A stretch of 32,398 nt of DNA from DASYAE01 sp036501535 (GTDB lineage: Bacteria; Actinomycetota; Actinomycetes; Streptomycetales; Catenulisporaceae). Shown here in pieces: positions 14,629 to 22,888 of this stretch. Below the pieces are notes generated by a model. The model had not been told where the DNA came from and ran no database searches. It worked only from the letters and a program-made list of their open reading frames with translations. The stretch spans positions 1-32,398 of the forward strand of contig DASYAE010000106.1 in assembly GCA_036501535.1 (NCBI GenBank). The letters run 5' to 3'. Position numbers and translations under genes: made by a program. The first letter of the stretch is position 1; each line of letters opens with the position of its first letter.

Positions 14629-15897
14629 TCAGGCTCCCACTTTGCGGCGCAGCTGCTGGAACGCGGTGTAGTTCGCGATCGCGTCGATCGGGCCGGGCGG
14701 CGCGTGGTTCACCGCGGCGTCCACGTCCTCGTACACGGTGAAGTCGACGCCGGCGACCTGGAGCCGCACCGCGAGGTCGAGCCGGCGCTGGCCGATCACC
14801 AGCACCGGCCGGCCGGCCAGCCGGGTGTAGTCGACGTCCCACAGCCACGAGGTGTCCGTGCCGTCCGCGCCGAGCGCGTTGACCGAGAGCAGCACCGGAT
14901 CGTCGGTCTCGGCGACCAGGTCGAAGGTCTCCAGCCAGCCGGCCGGGTTCTTGGCCAGCAGCAGCCGCAGCGAGCGGCCCCGGTACTGGACCGTGTCGTA
15001 GCGTCCTGCGACGGCCTGCACGGCCTGCATCCGGGAGACGGCGGTGTGCGGGTCGACGCCGAACAGCCCGGCGACCGCGGCCGCGGTGGTGGCGTTGGCC
15101 CGGTTGGCCCGGCCCGGCAGCGCCAGCCCGGTCAGGTCGATCTTGACGCCGAGCGGGTCGCGCAGCGCGGTGCCCTCCAGCCGCCAGGCCGGCTCGGGGC
15201 GGCTCAGGCCGCAGGCGGCGCAGTGCCAGACCTCGTCAGGGCGCTGCAGCACGCCGCCGCAGCGCGGGCAGGACCACGCGTCGTCCTGCCAGGTCTGCCC
15301 GGCGGCCACCCAGACGACGTGCTCGGCGTGCTCGGCGGCCCACACGGTGAGCGGGTCGTCGGCGTTCGCGACCAGGGTCGCGGTGGTGCCGGCCAGGCCG
15401 TCGCGCCAGCGCTGGGCCAGCATCCGGGTCTCGGCGGCCCGGTCGAGCTGGTCGCGGGAGAGGTTGAGCAGCGCTATCGCCTTGGGCGCGGTCTGCCTGG
15501 CCACGGCCGGCAGGTACTTCTCGTCGACCTCGATGACGGCGTAGCGGGCGGCGCGGTCGTCGGCCATCGCCGCGGTGATCCCGGCCGGCATGTTGGCGCC
15601 GAGGGCGTTGGAGGCGACCGGGCCGAGCGCGCGCAGCGCCTCCGCGATCAGCCGGGTGGTGGTGGTCTTGCCGTTGGTGGCGGAGACCAGGACGCACTCG
15701 CGCCCGGAGGCCAGCCGGGCCAGCAGATCCGGGTCGAGGCGCAGGGCCACCCGTCCGCCGATCACCGCGCCGGAGCCTCGACCGGCGGCTCGGGATACCG
15801 CTCCGGTGAGCCTGCCGGCGGCGACGGCCGCCTTGGCGCGCGCGGGCAGCCGTTCTGCGTCGCCCGGGCCGTCCTGCCGATCCACGGTGGTGCTCAC
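14629..15897 (-). CDS. murT: Lipid II isoglutaminyl synthase, Mur-ligase-like subunit MurT
   Basis: 422 residues from GTG 15897, with AGAAGG just upstream. The Mur ligase ATP-binding loop is SATNGKTTTT at residues 72-81. A zinc ribbon follows with Cys at 210, 213, 226 and 229 (CPRCG and CAACG), an insertion typical of MurT. The C-terminal part carries the MurT-specific DUF1727 region (NPAGWLETFDL, DVDYTRLAGRPVLVIGQRRLDLAVRL). With GatD it amidates D-Glu of lipid II, which is needed for efficient cross-linking. It is the first gene of a four-gene minus-strand operon with a structured leader. Confidence 0.95.
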   Translation of the reverse strand: MSTTVDRQDGPGDAERLPARAKAAVAAGRLTGAVSRAAGRGSGAVIGGRVALRLDPDLLARLASGRECVLVSATNGKTTTTRLIAEALRALGPVASNALGANMPAGITAAMADDRAARYAVIEVDEKYLPAVARQTAPKAIALLNLSRDQLDRAAETRMLAQRWRDGLAGTTATLVANADDPLTVWAAEHAEHVVWVAAGQTWQDDAWSCPRCGGVLQRPDEVWHCAACGLSRPEPAWRLEGTALRDPLGVKIDLTGLALPGRANRANATTAAAVAGLFGVDPHTAVSRMQAVQAVAGRYDTVQYRGRSLRLLLAKNPAGWLETFDLVAETDDPVLLSVNALGADGTDTSWLWDVDYTRLAGRPVLVIGQRRLDLAVRLQVAGVDFTVYEDVDAAVNHAPPGPIDAIANYTAFQQLRRKVGA

Positions 15898-15939
15898 CCG
15901 CCGCCCTTCTGGTTTGACGATCTGACGTGGTCCGCCTGT

Positions 15940-15996
15940 CTGCCGAAGCCTATCGCCCGCTGGGCGGGCGATGATCCGGTAGTCGGCTTCAGGCAG
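15940..15996 (-). promoter_or_regulatory. Nested hairpin in the murT leader
   Basis: Inner stem ATCGCCCGC (15952-15960) pairs with GCGGGCGAT (15964-15972) around a TGG loop. An outer stem pairs CTGCCGAAGCC (15940-15950) with GGCTTCAGGCAG (15985-15996) with one bulge. The structure starts 43 nt upstream of the murT start codon and no U-run follows, so it is more likely a leader or cis-regulatory structure than a terminator. The whole 15898-16099 stretch has no gene. Confidence 0.5.
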
Positions 15997-16099
15997 GCCG
16001 GACGCGATACCACTACCGCATTGTTTCTATTACGTCACTGTGTCGGCGTGTCAGCGGCGTTGTTTCGCGGACGTATCAGATCCGTCCGGGACGACGAAA

Positions 16100-16126
16100 G
16101 ATGCGCCCGCCGACGGCGGGCGCATC
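16100..16126 (-). terminator. Terminator-like hairpin after the acidic-protein gene
   Basis: A perfect 12-bp stem, GATGCGCCCGCC with GGCGGGCGCATC, around a 3-nt core (so about a 10-11 bp stem with a wider loop in RNA). It lies 10 nt past the stop codon of the minus-strand gene and is followed on that strand by TTTCGTCG, a weak U-tract. Confidence 0.75.
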
Positions 16127-16136
16127 CGAGGGGGTG

Positions 16137-17369
16137 TCAGAAAAGCGCGAGGTCGGCGCAGCTGCGCACGGTCCGCCGGGTCGCGCTGGACCGGCCCGGC
16201 GACTCGATCTGGACCGGCTCGCCGAAGTCGAACAGGTCGATGCGCACCGCGTGGTCGGCGCCGGGGTCGTCGGCCGGGGTCCAGTGCGGCAGCTCGATCC
16301 GCAGCCGGACGATGCGCCTGGCCGGGTCGGCCGAGCGGCGGGGGCCGTCCTCGTCATCGCCGTCGTGCCCGCCGAGGCCGCCGGACGCGACGACGTCGTC
16401 GAAGTCCTCGTACTCCTCGACGTCGTCTTCCTCGCTGTCGAGGTCGAGCTCGTCGTCGTCGGAGTCGTCGTCCTCGTCGAGGTCGGCGTCCGGATTCGTG
16501 AACGCGGTGACCACGATGACGTTCGCGCCGTGGTCGCGCAGCTGGCGGGCGAGCCGGGCCAGAGCCTTGTCGCTGTCCGTGGGCTTCGGCTTGAGGGTGA
16601 CGCTGTACGCGTTGTGCAGGACGCCGTTGAACTCCTCGGCCTTCGCGATCTGCGCCATGCCGACGCTCAGCGCGGCCTTGGCCAGCACGTCCGGCTCCGC
16701 GTACGCGTGCGGACCGCAGGCGTCGCTGTCGCTGAAGTAGTTCCAGGCGGGGCGGGCCGGCTCCGCGGGCTTCGGCTCGGCCTCGGCGGACTCGCCGGCT
16801 TCGGCCTCGGCGCTCAGCTCATCGCCGTCCCCGCCTTCGCCCTCCTCCTCGTCGTCCTCGCCGTCTTCTTCGCCCTCGTCCTCGTCCTCGCCGGACTCGT
16901 CGTCGTCCTCGGATTCAGACTCGTCGTCGTCCTCGCCATCCTCGGCCCCGTCGGCGTCCCCGTCCTCGTCCGCCGCGGTGGCCTCCAGACCGTCCTCGTC
17001 GAGCTCGGCGTCCGGATCGTCCGGGTCGAGGCTCTCCTCGACCACCGGCTCCTCGGGCGCGTTCTGAACCACCAGCGCCTTGTCGTGCACCTCGCTGCGC
17101 AGCACGCTCGAGCTGTGCCGTACGTACTCGTACGTATGCTTGCCGCGGATCACGACGGCCTGCGAGGAGCGCTCTGCGAAGTTCACCGAGCCCTCGGCCA
17201 GGCTCACGCCGGAGGCATGGCGGCAGCGCCAGGTGGCGGACAGCGAAGCCGTGGTCAGGCCGGCCAGCGCATCGCTGATGTCGACGGCGTCCACTGCGCC
17301 GACACCCGAGTGCGCGCCCGCGCCCGATTTCCCGCTCTTGCCGCGTCCGAACAGTCGTATCAAAGCCAC
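16137..17369 (-). CDS. Very acidic protein of unknown function
   Basis: 410 residues from GTG 17369. I do not recognise the family. Residues 1-105 are an ordinary, mildly basic region (MALIRLFGRGKSGKSG). Residues ~106-200 are dominated by Asp and Glu, with runs such as EDEDEGEEDGEDDEEE. Residues ~201-292 look globular again (LAKAALSVGMAQIAKAEEF, LARLARQLRDHGANVIVVTAF). A second acidic stretch covers ~293-345, and the end (~350-410) has alternating strands (RRIVRLRIELPHW, HAVRIDLFDFGEPVQIES). No signal peptide or membrane helix is seen. Acidic stretches of this kind occur in proteins that bind basic proteins or metal ions; that is only a suggestion. It diverges from the helicase gene 145 nt away. 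Confidence 0.85.
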   Translation of the reverse strand: MALIRLFGRGKSGKSGAGAHSGVGAVDAVDISDALAGLTTASLSATWRCRHASGVSLAEGSVNFAERSSQAVVIRGKHTYEYVRHSSSVLRSEVHDKALVVQNAPEEPVVEESLDPDDPDAELDEDGLEATAADEDGDADGAEDGEDDDESESEDDDESGEDEDEGEEDGEDDEEEGEGGDGDELSAEAEAGESAEAEPKPAEPARPAWNYFSDSDACGPHAYAEPDVLAKAALSVGMAQIAKAEEFNGVLHNAYSVTLKPKPTDSDKALARLARQLRDHGANVIVVTAFTNPDADLDEDDDSDDDELDLDSEEDDVEEYEDFDDVVASGGLGGHDGDDEDGPRRSADPARRIVRLRIELPHWTPADDPGADHAVRIDLFDFGEPVQIESPGRSSATRRTVRSCADLALF

Positions 17370-17377
17370 GGTGGCAA

Positions 17378-17383
17378 AGCGTA
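17378..17383 (-). promoter_or_regulatory. -10 element of the acidic-protein gene, likely leaderless
   Basis: On the minus strand TACGCT is followed after eight nt by GTG 17369. No Shine-Dalgarno precedes the GTG. This matches leaderless transcription from a TANNNT hexamer and supports the GTG as the start. Confidence 0.45.
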
Positions 17384-17502
17384 GCGGTCCGACGGCCGGC
17401 CGCGTAACTGCGGTTGCCCATCCGAACGAGGCGGATGCCGCGCTTCGCACGGCGCCCGCGTCCCGTCCGCGGCGCGCGTATCGGAGCGGTGCGGCACGCT
17501 GC

Positions 17503-17508
17503 GAGAAT
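17503..17508 (+). promoter_or_regulatory. -10 element of the helicase gene, likely leaderless
   Basis: GAGAAT ends six nt before GTG 17515 and there is no ribosome site, so the transcript probably begins at the start codon. First base deviates from TANNNT. Confidence 0.4.
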
Positions 17509-17514
17509 TGACCC

Positions 17515-20082
17515 GTGGACCCGACCGATGCGCTTACCGCCGACCCGAAGGCCGCCGACGACCCCGATGCGCTGTTCGCAGCTTTCACCGCCTGGGTCGA
17601 GAAACGCGGCATCAGCCTCTATCCGGCGCAGGAAGAGGCGCTGATCGAGCTGCTCTCCGGCGGGAACGTCATCCTGGCCACGCCCACCGGCTCCGGCAAG
17701 TCGCTGGTGGCGGCCGGCGCCCAGTTCGCCGCCCTCGCCTCCGGCCGGCGCTCCTACTACACCGCGCCGATCAAGGCGCTGGTCTCGGAGAAGTTCTTCG
17801 ACCTGTGCGCGACCTTCGGCTCCGCCAACGTCGGGATGCTCACCGGCGACGCCTCGGTCAACCCGACCGCGCCGGTCGTCTGCTGCACCGCCGAGGTGCT
17901 GGCCAACATCGCGCTGCGGGACGGCGCCGAGTGCGACGCCGGCCTGGTGGTGATGGACGAGTTCCACTACTACGCCGACCCGGACCGCGGCTGGGCCTGG
18001 CAGGTGCCGCTGCTCGAGCTGCCGCGGGCCCAGTTCCTGCTGATGTCGGCCACCCTCGGCGACGTGCGCCGGTTCGAGACCGACCTGACCCGGCGCACCG
18101 GGCGGCCCACGGTCACCGTCCGGTCGGATGAACGCCCGGTGCCGCTCAGCTACTCCTACCGGATGACCCCGCTGCACGAGACCGTGGAGGAGCTGCTGGC
18201 CGGCGGCCAGGCTCCGGTCTACATCGTGCACTTCACCCAGGCTGCGGCGATCGAGCGGGCGCAGTCGCTGATGAGCGTCAACGTGTGCAGCCGTACGGAG
18301 AAGGAGGAGATCGCCCGGCTGATCGGCGGCTTCCGCTTCACCACCAGGTTCGGCAAGACGCTCTCGAGGTTCGTGCGGCACGGCGTCGGCGTGCACCACG
18401 CCGGCATGCTGCCGAAGTACCGCCGGCTGGTCGAGCGGCTGGCGCAGGCCGGGCTGCTGAAGGTGATCTGCGGCACGGACACGCTGGGCGTCGGGGTCAA
18501 CGTGCCGATCCGCACGGTGCTGTTCACCGCGCTGTCCAAGTACGACGGCCGCCGGGTGCGGATGCTGCGGGCCCGCGAGTTCCACCAGATCGCCGGGCGG
18601 GCCGGCCGGGCCGGCTTCGACACCATCGGCTACGTCGCCGCGCAGGCCCCCGACCACGTGATCGAGAACGAGCGGGCGCTGGCCAAGATCGGCGACGACC
18701 CGAAGCGGCGGCGCGGATACACCCGCAAGAAGGCGCCGGAGGGCTTCGTCGCCTGGAGCGAGCAGACCTTCGAGAAGCTGATCGAGTCCGAGCCGGAGCC
18801 GCTGGTCTCCCGGTTCGAGGTGACCCACGCGATGCTGCTGGCCGTGATCGCCCGGCCGGGCGACCCGTTCGTCGCCATGCGGCGGCTGCTGACGGACAAC
18901 CACGAGCCGCCCGGCGCGCAGCGCAGGCACATCCACCGGGCGATCGCCATCTACCGCTCGCTGCTCGACGCGGGCGTGGTGGAGAAGCTGCCCGAGCCGG
19001 ACCCGACCGGCCGCACCCTGCGGCTGACCGTGGACCTGCAGCGGGACTTCGCGCTCAACCAGGCCCTGTCCACCTTCGCCCTCGCCGCGTTCGACCTGCT
19101 CGACCCGGACTCGCCCTCCTATGCGTACGACGTGCTCTCCGTCGTCGAGGCGACGCTCGACGACCCGCGGCAGATCCTGGCCGCGCAGGAGAACAAGGCG
19201 CGCGGCGAGGCGGTCGCCGAGATGAAGGCGGCCGGCATCGAGTACGAGGAGCGGATGGAGCGGCTGGAGGGCATCGGCTACCCCAAGCCGCTCGAGGACG
19301 TCCTGAATCACGCGTACGAGGTCTACAGCCGCGCCCATCCCTGGATCGCCGACCACCCGCTGCGCCCGAAGTCCGTGGTGCGCGAGATGTTCGAGCAGGC
19401 GATGGACTTCTCCGAGTTCATCGCGGTCTACCAGCTGGCCCGGGTCGAAGGCAGCGTGCTGCGTTACCTGGCGGATGCGTATAAGGCGCTGCGGCACACG
19501 GTGCCGGACACGGTGAAGAGCGAACAGCTGCGCGACATGATCGAGTGGCTCGGCGAGATCGTCCGCCAGGTCGACTCCTCGCTGGTGGACGAGTGGGAGG
19601 CGCTGACCGACCCGCAGGGCGCCGCCGCGCGGGACGAGGACGAGACCCCGCCGCCGGTCACCGCCAACACCCGCGCGTTCCGCGTGCTCGTCCGCAACGC
19701 CCTGTTCCGCCGGGTCGAGCTCGCCGCCCGCGACGACGCCCAGGCGCTGGCCGAACTCGACGCCGAGGACGCCGAAGGCCTCGAGGAGACCGACGAGTGG
19801 ACCGGGTCCTGGACCGTCGAGGACTGGGACGACGCGCTCGGCGACTACTACGACCAGCACGACCAGATCCAGACCGGCCCCGAGGCGCGCGGCCCGCGGC
19901 TGCTGCTGGTCGACGAGGACGCGCGCAACAGCAATCAGGACCCGGTCTGGGCGGTGCGCCAGATCCTCGACGACCCGGCCGGCGACCGCGACTGGATGCT
20001 GCGCGCAGAGGTGGACCTCAGAGCCTGCGACGCGGCCGGCCGCGCCGTGGTGCGGGTGCTGGACTTCGCCCGGATGGGTTGA
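17515..20082 (+). CDS. Ski2-like DEAD/DEAH-box helicase with DUF3516 C-terminus
   Basis: 855 residues. Superfamily 2 motifs in order: Q-like region LYPAQEEAL, Walker A ATPTGSGKS at 55-63, TAPIKALVSEKF, DEFH box at 148-151, SATLGD at 178-183, a motif IV/V region (HHAGMLPKYRRLVE, GTDTLGVGVNVP) and motif VI QIAGRAGRAGFD near residue 358. The C-terminal ~450 residues match DUF3516, the companion domain of this actinobacterial helicase family. It is expected to unwind RNA (related to Ski2/Mtr4), with roles in RNA decay or ribosome metabolism not proven. Length is normal. It converges on the Uma2 gene with a 22-nt gap. Confidence 0.93.
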   Translation: MDPTDALTADPKAADDPDALFAAFTAWVEKRGISLYPAQEEALIELLSGGNVILATPTGSGKSLVAAGAQFAALASGRRSYYTAPIKALVSEKFFDLCATFGSANVGMLTGDASVNPTAPVVCCTAEVLANIALRDGAECDAGLVVMDEFHYYADPDRGWAWQVPLLELPRAQFLLMSATLGDVRRFETDLTRRTGRPTVTVRSDERPVPLSYSYRMTPLHETVEELLAGGQAPVYIVHFTQAAAIERAQSLMSVNVCSRTEKEEIARLIGGFRFTTRFGKTLSRFVRHGVGVHHAGMLPKYRRLVERLAQAGLLKVICGTDTLGVGVNVPIRTVLFTALSKYDGRRVRMLRAREFHQIAGRAGRAGFDTIGYVAAQAPDHVIENERALAKIGDDPKRRRGYTRKKAPEGFVAWSEQTFEKLIESEPEPLVSRFEVTHAMLLAVIARPGDPFVAMRRLLTDNHEPPGAQRRHIHRAIAIYRSLLDAGVVEKLPEPDPTGRTLRLTVDLQRDFALNQALSTFALAAFDLLDPDSPSYAYDVLSVVEATLDDPRQILAAQENKARGEAVAEMKAAGIEYEERMERLEGIGYPKPLEDVLNHAYEVYSRAHPWIADHPLRPKSVVREMFEQAMDFSEFIAVYQLARVEGSVLRYLADAYKALRHTVPDTVKSEQLRDMIEWLGEIVRQVDSSLVDEWEALTDPQGAAARDEDETPPPVTANTRAFRVLVRNALFRRVELAARDDAQALAELDAEDAEGLEETDEWTGSWTVEDWDDALGDYYDQHDQIQTGPEARGPRLLLVDEDARNSNQDPVWAVRQILDDPAGDRDWMLRAEVDLRACDAAGRAVVRVLDFARMG

Positions 20083-20104
20083 CCAGACGCGCCCGTCCCG
20101 TAGA

Positions 20105-20680
20105 TCAGGACTCTGCCGGCACGGCGTCGCCGTGCGTCCGACGCCGCACCAGGTCGCCGGTGTCGAACCGCACCACCGTGCCCGCGATCTTCGTGTCCAC
20201 AGGGCCGATCCAGTGCTCGCGGTGCCCATACGCCCCGCCGATGTTGCGCAAGGTGTAGAGGTGCGGCGTGCCGTCAGCGCCGAACTCGATGATCCAGTAG
20301 TGCGGGATGCCCGCATCGGCGTATTCGATCATCTTGTCGATCCAGTCCGTCGCGCCAGAACCTGGCGAGACGATCTCGACGACGAGCAGCGCATCCTCAG
20401 CCCGCTGGAAGAGCCCACCGTCTTCCTCTTCACTCGCCTCGCGCAGCACGTAGACATCGGGCTCACGGACGAGCGGATGCAGCGGATCGGCGTCGTTGAG
20501 GATCATGTTTCCTTCGCCGCAGGCATAAAGCCCGTGCGCTTCAAGAACGTCCATCAGGCGTGCCATGGCATAGAAGTGACGCGGTGCCGCGTTCGGGCTC
20601 ACGATGATTTCCCCGTCAACGAGTTCAATGTGCTTGCGGGGGTCATGCGCGAACTCAGCGAGGGTTGCCATGCTTGTCAT
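20105..20680 (-). CDS. Uma2 family (DUF820) nuclease-fold protein
   Basis: 191 residues. ATG 20680 has the ribosome site GGAAGGA about eight nt upstream; the frame stays open to 21397 but the extra part is antisense to another gene. Features of the PD-(D/E)XK fold are visible: ELVDGEIIVSP, an acidic EPDVYVL, LLVVEIVSPGSGATDWIDKMIEYADAGIPHYWII, which supplies the D, E and K. Uma2 proteins occur in many copies in actinomycetes and cyanobacteria and are often on accessory DNA; their substrate is unknown. Codon use here is less GC-biased than in the neighbours (for example ATGACAAGCATG at the start), consistent with acquisition. Confidence 0.88.
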   Translation of the reverse strand: MTSMATLAEFAHDPRKHIELVDGEIIVSPNAAPRHFYAMARLMDVLEAHGLYACGEGNMILNDADPLHPLVREPDVYVLREASEEEDGGLFQRAEDALLVVEIVSPGSGATDWIDKMIEYADAGIPHYWIIEFGADGTPHLYTLRNIGGAYGHREHWIGPVDTKIAGTVVRFDTGDLVRRRTHGDAVPAES

Positions 20681-20890
20681 GGTGGCATCCTTCCCTGCTC
20701 TCGGCGAAGGTGGCGCTCGGCTGTACTGACCCTGCCGCGCAAGGATGCGGTGCTTACGCACGGACGCGCCAGGCCTCTCGCACCGTTTCACGCGCACGTG
20801 TGATCTCATGCGAGAGAAAAGGCGCCGTTGCGGTCGGGCGGCGCCGGGGCGGTCGGTCGGCCGCTCGCCGTCGTCGAGGAGTGGGTGCGG

Positions 20891-21457
20891 ATGCTGGTGA
20901 CGAACCACGTGTTGTCGGGCGCGGCGATCGGGGCGGCGGTCGGCGCGCCGGTGCCGGCCTTCGCGCTGGGGGTCGTCTCGCACTTCGCCGTCGACGCCGT
21001 GCCGCACTGGGGGAACTGGGGCGACCGCCGGGTGTTCCTGCGGATCGCCGTCGCCGACGGGCTGGTCGGCCTGGCCACGATCGGCGCGGTGGCCGCGGCG
21101 ACCGAGCGGTCCCGGCGGGTCGCGGTGCTCGCCGGGGTCTTCGGCGCCGCCCTGCCGGACATGAACAAGCCCGGGCTGGTGTTCTTCGGCCGCTCGCCGT
21201 TCCCGGCCTGGGTCGACCGGTTCCACGGCGGGATCCAGCACGAGGCGCCGGGCCGCTTCGTGAGCCACGAGCTGAGGAGCGCCGCCGCGTTCGCCGGCGC
21301 GTTCGTCGCGGCGACCCTGCTGCGCTCGCGCAGCGCGGGGCCGCGGGCGTCGCGTTCCGGCCAACTTCATCCGCTTGGCCGCAGTGTTCTCCCTCACGTC
21401 GCGGCCGCGGGCCGGGTCCGCGCGCTCGTCGCCGCCCGCCCCCGGCTGAGCCGCTGA
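20891..21457 (+). CDS. Membrane protein resembling YdjM-type metal-dependent hydrolases
   Basis: 188 residues. ATG 20891 is chosen because GAGGAG lies nine nt upstream (20876-20881) and the family begins with a similar MLVTNHVLSGAAIGA; the frame is open to 20828. Conserved polar residues sit in hydrophobic surroundings: SHFAVDAVPHW (His31, Asp35, His39) and FHGGIQHE (~111-118). Hydrophobic segments occur at ~8-28, ~52-70, ~78-90 and ~131-145. The pattern resembles the YdjM/LexA-binding-type inner membrane family. The final ~40 residues are Arg/Ala/Pro-rich and add nothing recognisable. Function unproven. Confidence 0.75.
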   Translation: MLVTNHVLSGAAIGAAVGAPVPAFALGVVSHFAVDAVPHWGNWGDRRVFLRIAVADGLVGLATIGAVAAATERSRRVAVLAGVFGAALPDMNKPGLVFFGRSPFPAWVDRFHGGIQHEAPGRFVSHELRSAAAFAGAFVAATLLRSRSAGPRASRSGQLHPLGRSVLPHVAAAGRVRALVAARPRLSR

Positions 21458-21678
21458 CCTGCGCGCCTTCGTCCTCGGCGGGATCCGATTTACGGACTAT
21501 TCATCGCGAAGTTCGAAATCCGGCGCGCGCCGGGCGTCAGGACTTGATCCGGCGGCAACGGGAAGGAAACACCCGGCGGGCATGCTCGGGACCGCGGCGC
21601 GCAGTGCGTCGCGGCCGGCCGCCGCGCGGCGTCGCCGCGCCTGTCCGCGCGGGGGCGACGGAAGGAGAGTGGTCGCGC
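21458..21678 (+). other. 221-nt spacer before the ACT-domain gene
   Basis: No gene. A relatively AT-rich patch at 21487-21525 (TTTACGG, TATTCATC, AAGTTCGAAATC) stands out against very GC-rich flanks and may hold the promoter of the ACT-domain gene, but no clear -35/-10 pair can be named. GAAGGAGAG at 21661-21669 is that gene's ribosome site. Confidence 0.4.
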
Positions 21679-22482
21679 ATGTTGCTCAGGCTCCGCCTGT
21701 GGGTTGCCGACCGGCCCGGGGCGCTCGGGCAGGTCACCCGTGAGCTCGGCGGCTGCGGCGCCGACATCGTGCAGGTCAGCGTGTTGGGCCGGGAACGGGG
21801 CCGGGCGCTGGACGAGATCACCGTGTTCCTGCCGGAGGGCGGGCTGCGCGACCGGCTCGAGCGCTCGCTGCGGGCGATGCCGGCCGTCTCGGTCGAGGGC
21901 GTGCGCGCCTGCGGCGAGGTGCCCGGCGCCTTCCCGGACCTGCACCTGCTCGGCCGCGTCGCCGCCGAGCCCCGCTCGACCCTCGAGACCCTCGTCGAGG
22001 CGCTGCCGCGGATCCTCGCCGCCGACTGGGCGATGGCGCTGCGCCGCCAGCCGGCCGCCGACGCCTCGGCCGCCGCGAAGGGCCTGGTCGGCGTTGCGGC
22101 CGGCGTCCCGGTCGGCACCGCCGCGGCCCGCGCCGCCGAGCCGGCCGAGGCCGCGCCCGAGCCCGCCCCCGAGATCCTGGCGCGCAGCTGGGGCGCGCCG
22201 GGCAGCGCCGACCTGCCCGGCCTGCCGGCTGCCCCGGTCGCCCTGTCCGCCGGATCCACCCGCTACGCGGTCGCCCCGGTGGTGCCCGCCGGCGATGCCG
22301 GGCCCGGGCCCGTGAACCCCGGCAGCCCGCAGATCCTGCTGTGCCGCATCGGCGATCCGGCCTTCCACCGCTTCGAGGTGATGCGGCTGGCCCGGCTGTG
22401 CGAGGTGGCCGCCGCCATCGCCGGTCCCCGGCTCGTTCCGGCCCGCTCCGGCGCGAGTGTGCGGCAGCTCACACCTCCCTGA
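21679..22482 (+). CDS. ACT-domain protein of unknown function
   Basis: 267 residues from ATG 21679, with GAAGGAGAG nine nt upstream. Residues 1-75 form an ACT domain (LLRLRLWVADRPGALGQVTRELGGCGADIVQVSVLG, with the Gly at the loop that binds small ligands in this fold), followed by ITVFLPEGGLRDRLERSL. A helical part reaches ~115; an Ala/Pro-rich, probably flexible linker spans ~118-180. The last ~70 residues are a conserved-looking tail (ILLCRIGDPAFHRFEVMRLARLCEVAAAIAG). ACT domains usually sense amino acids. The gene stands directly upstream of the FMN riboswitch, but a functional link to riboflavin is not shown. Confidence 0.8.
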   Translation: MLLRLRLWVADRPGALGQVTRELGGCGADIVQVSVLGRERGRALDEITVFLPEGGLRDRLERSLRAMPAVSVEGVRACGEVPGAFPDLHLLGRVAAEPRSTLETLVEALPRILAADWAMALRRQPAADASAAAKGLVGVAAGVPVGTAAARAAEPAEAAPEPAPEILARSWGAPGSADLPGLPAAPVALSAGSTRYAVAPVVPAGDAGPGPVNPGSPQILLCRIGDPAFHRFEVMRLARLCEVAAAIAGPRLVPARSGASVRQLTPP

Positions 22483-22544
22483 GCCGGAAACCCGGGTGCC
22501 GCGGAATAAAGCGGCATGGGACACTGCTGACCGAGACAGCAACA

Positions 22545-22716
22545 AGCGTGCTCCGGGGTCGGTGTAATTCCGAACCGGCGGTGACAGTCCGCGACCCGGC
22601 CGCACGGCGCCTTGCGTGATCGCTTCGCGTGATCGGGAGGCCCGGCGGACGGTTGACCCGGTGGAACTCCGGGACCGACGGTGAAAGTCCGGATGGGAGG
22701 CGGCACGCGGGAGCGT
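22545..22716 (+). ncRNA. FMN riboswitch (RFN element)
   Basis: The conserved core is easy to follow: GGGGTCGGTG...ATTCCGAACCGGCGGTGA at the 5' side, CAGTCCGCGACCC, then GGTTGACCCGGTGGAACTCC, GGGACCGACGGTGAAAGTCC and a closing GGATGGGAGG near 22690-22700. These are the consensus blocks of the RFN element that binds FMN and shuts off riboflavin genes. The variable arm (~22600-22640) carries a direct repeat of GCGTGATCG. It precedes ribE by about 170 nt. Confidence 0.95.
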
Positions 22717-22888
22717 CGGCGCGGCAGCGCCCGCCCCCAGGCGCAGGCACGCGCCCGGGGACGGTGTGCGGCCCGTCCGGCAGTGCGGACTGAACGCCGC
22801 GGCTCCCCGCTGAAGCCTCCCCGCCCGCGCCCCGGCGCACCGCGAGAAGCGGTCCGATACCGGCCAGGCGTGAGGAGCGAAGCAGACG
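22717..22888 (+). promoter_or_regulatory. Riboswitch expression platform and ribE leader
   Basis: 172 nt without a gene between the aptamer and ribE. It is very GC-rich, with small hairpins such as GTCCG-GCAGTG-CGGAC (near 22773). No U-run suggests control at translation (hiding the GAGGAG at 22872-22877) or by Rho rather than by a classic terminator; which of these applies cannot be decided from sequence. Confidence 0.4.

Noticed and set aside
13349..14848. Long frame joining the membrane protein to an upstream stretch
   Set aside because: Upstream part is a shadow of gatD in another frame; ATG 13846 gives a plausible membrane protein.
16915..20316. 1133-residue minus-strand frame opposite the helicase
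   Set aside because: High-GC artefact; the sense frame has complete helicase motifs.
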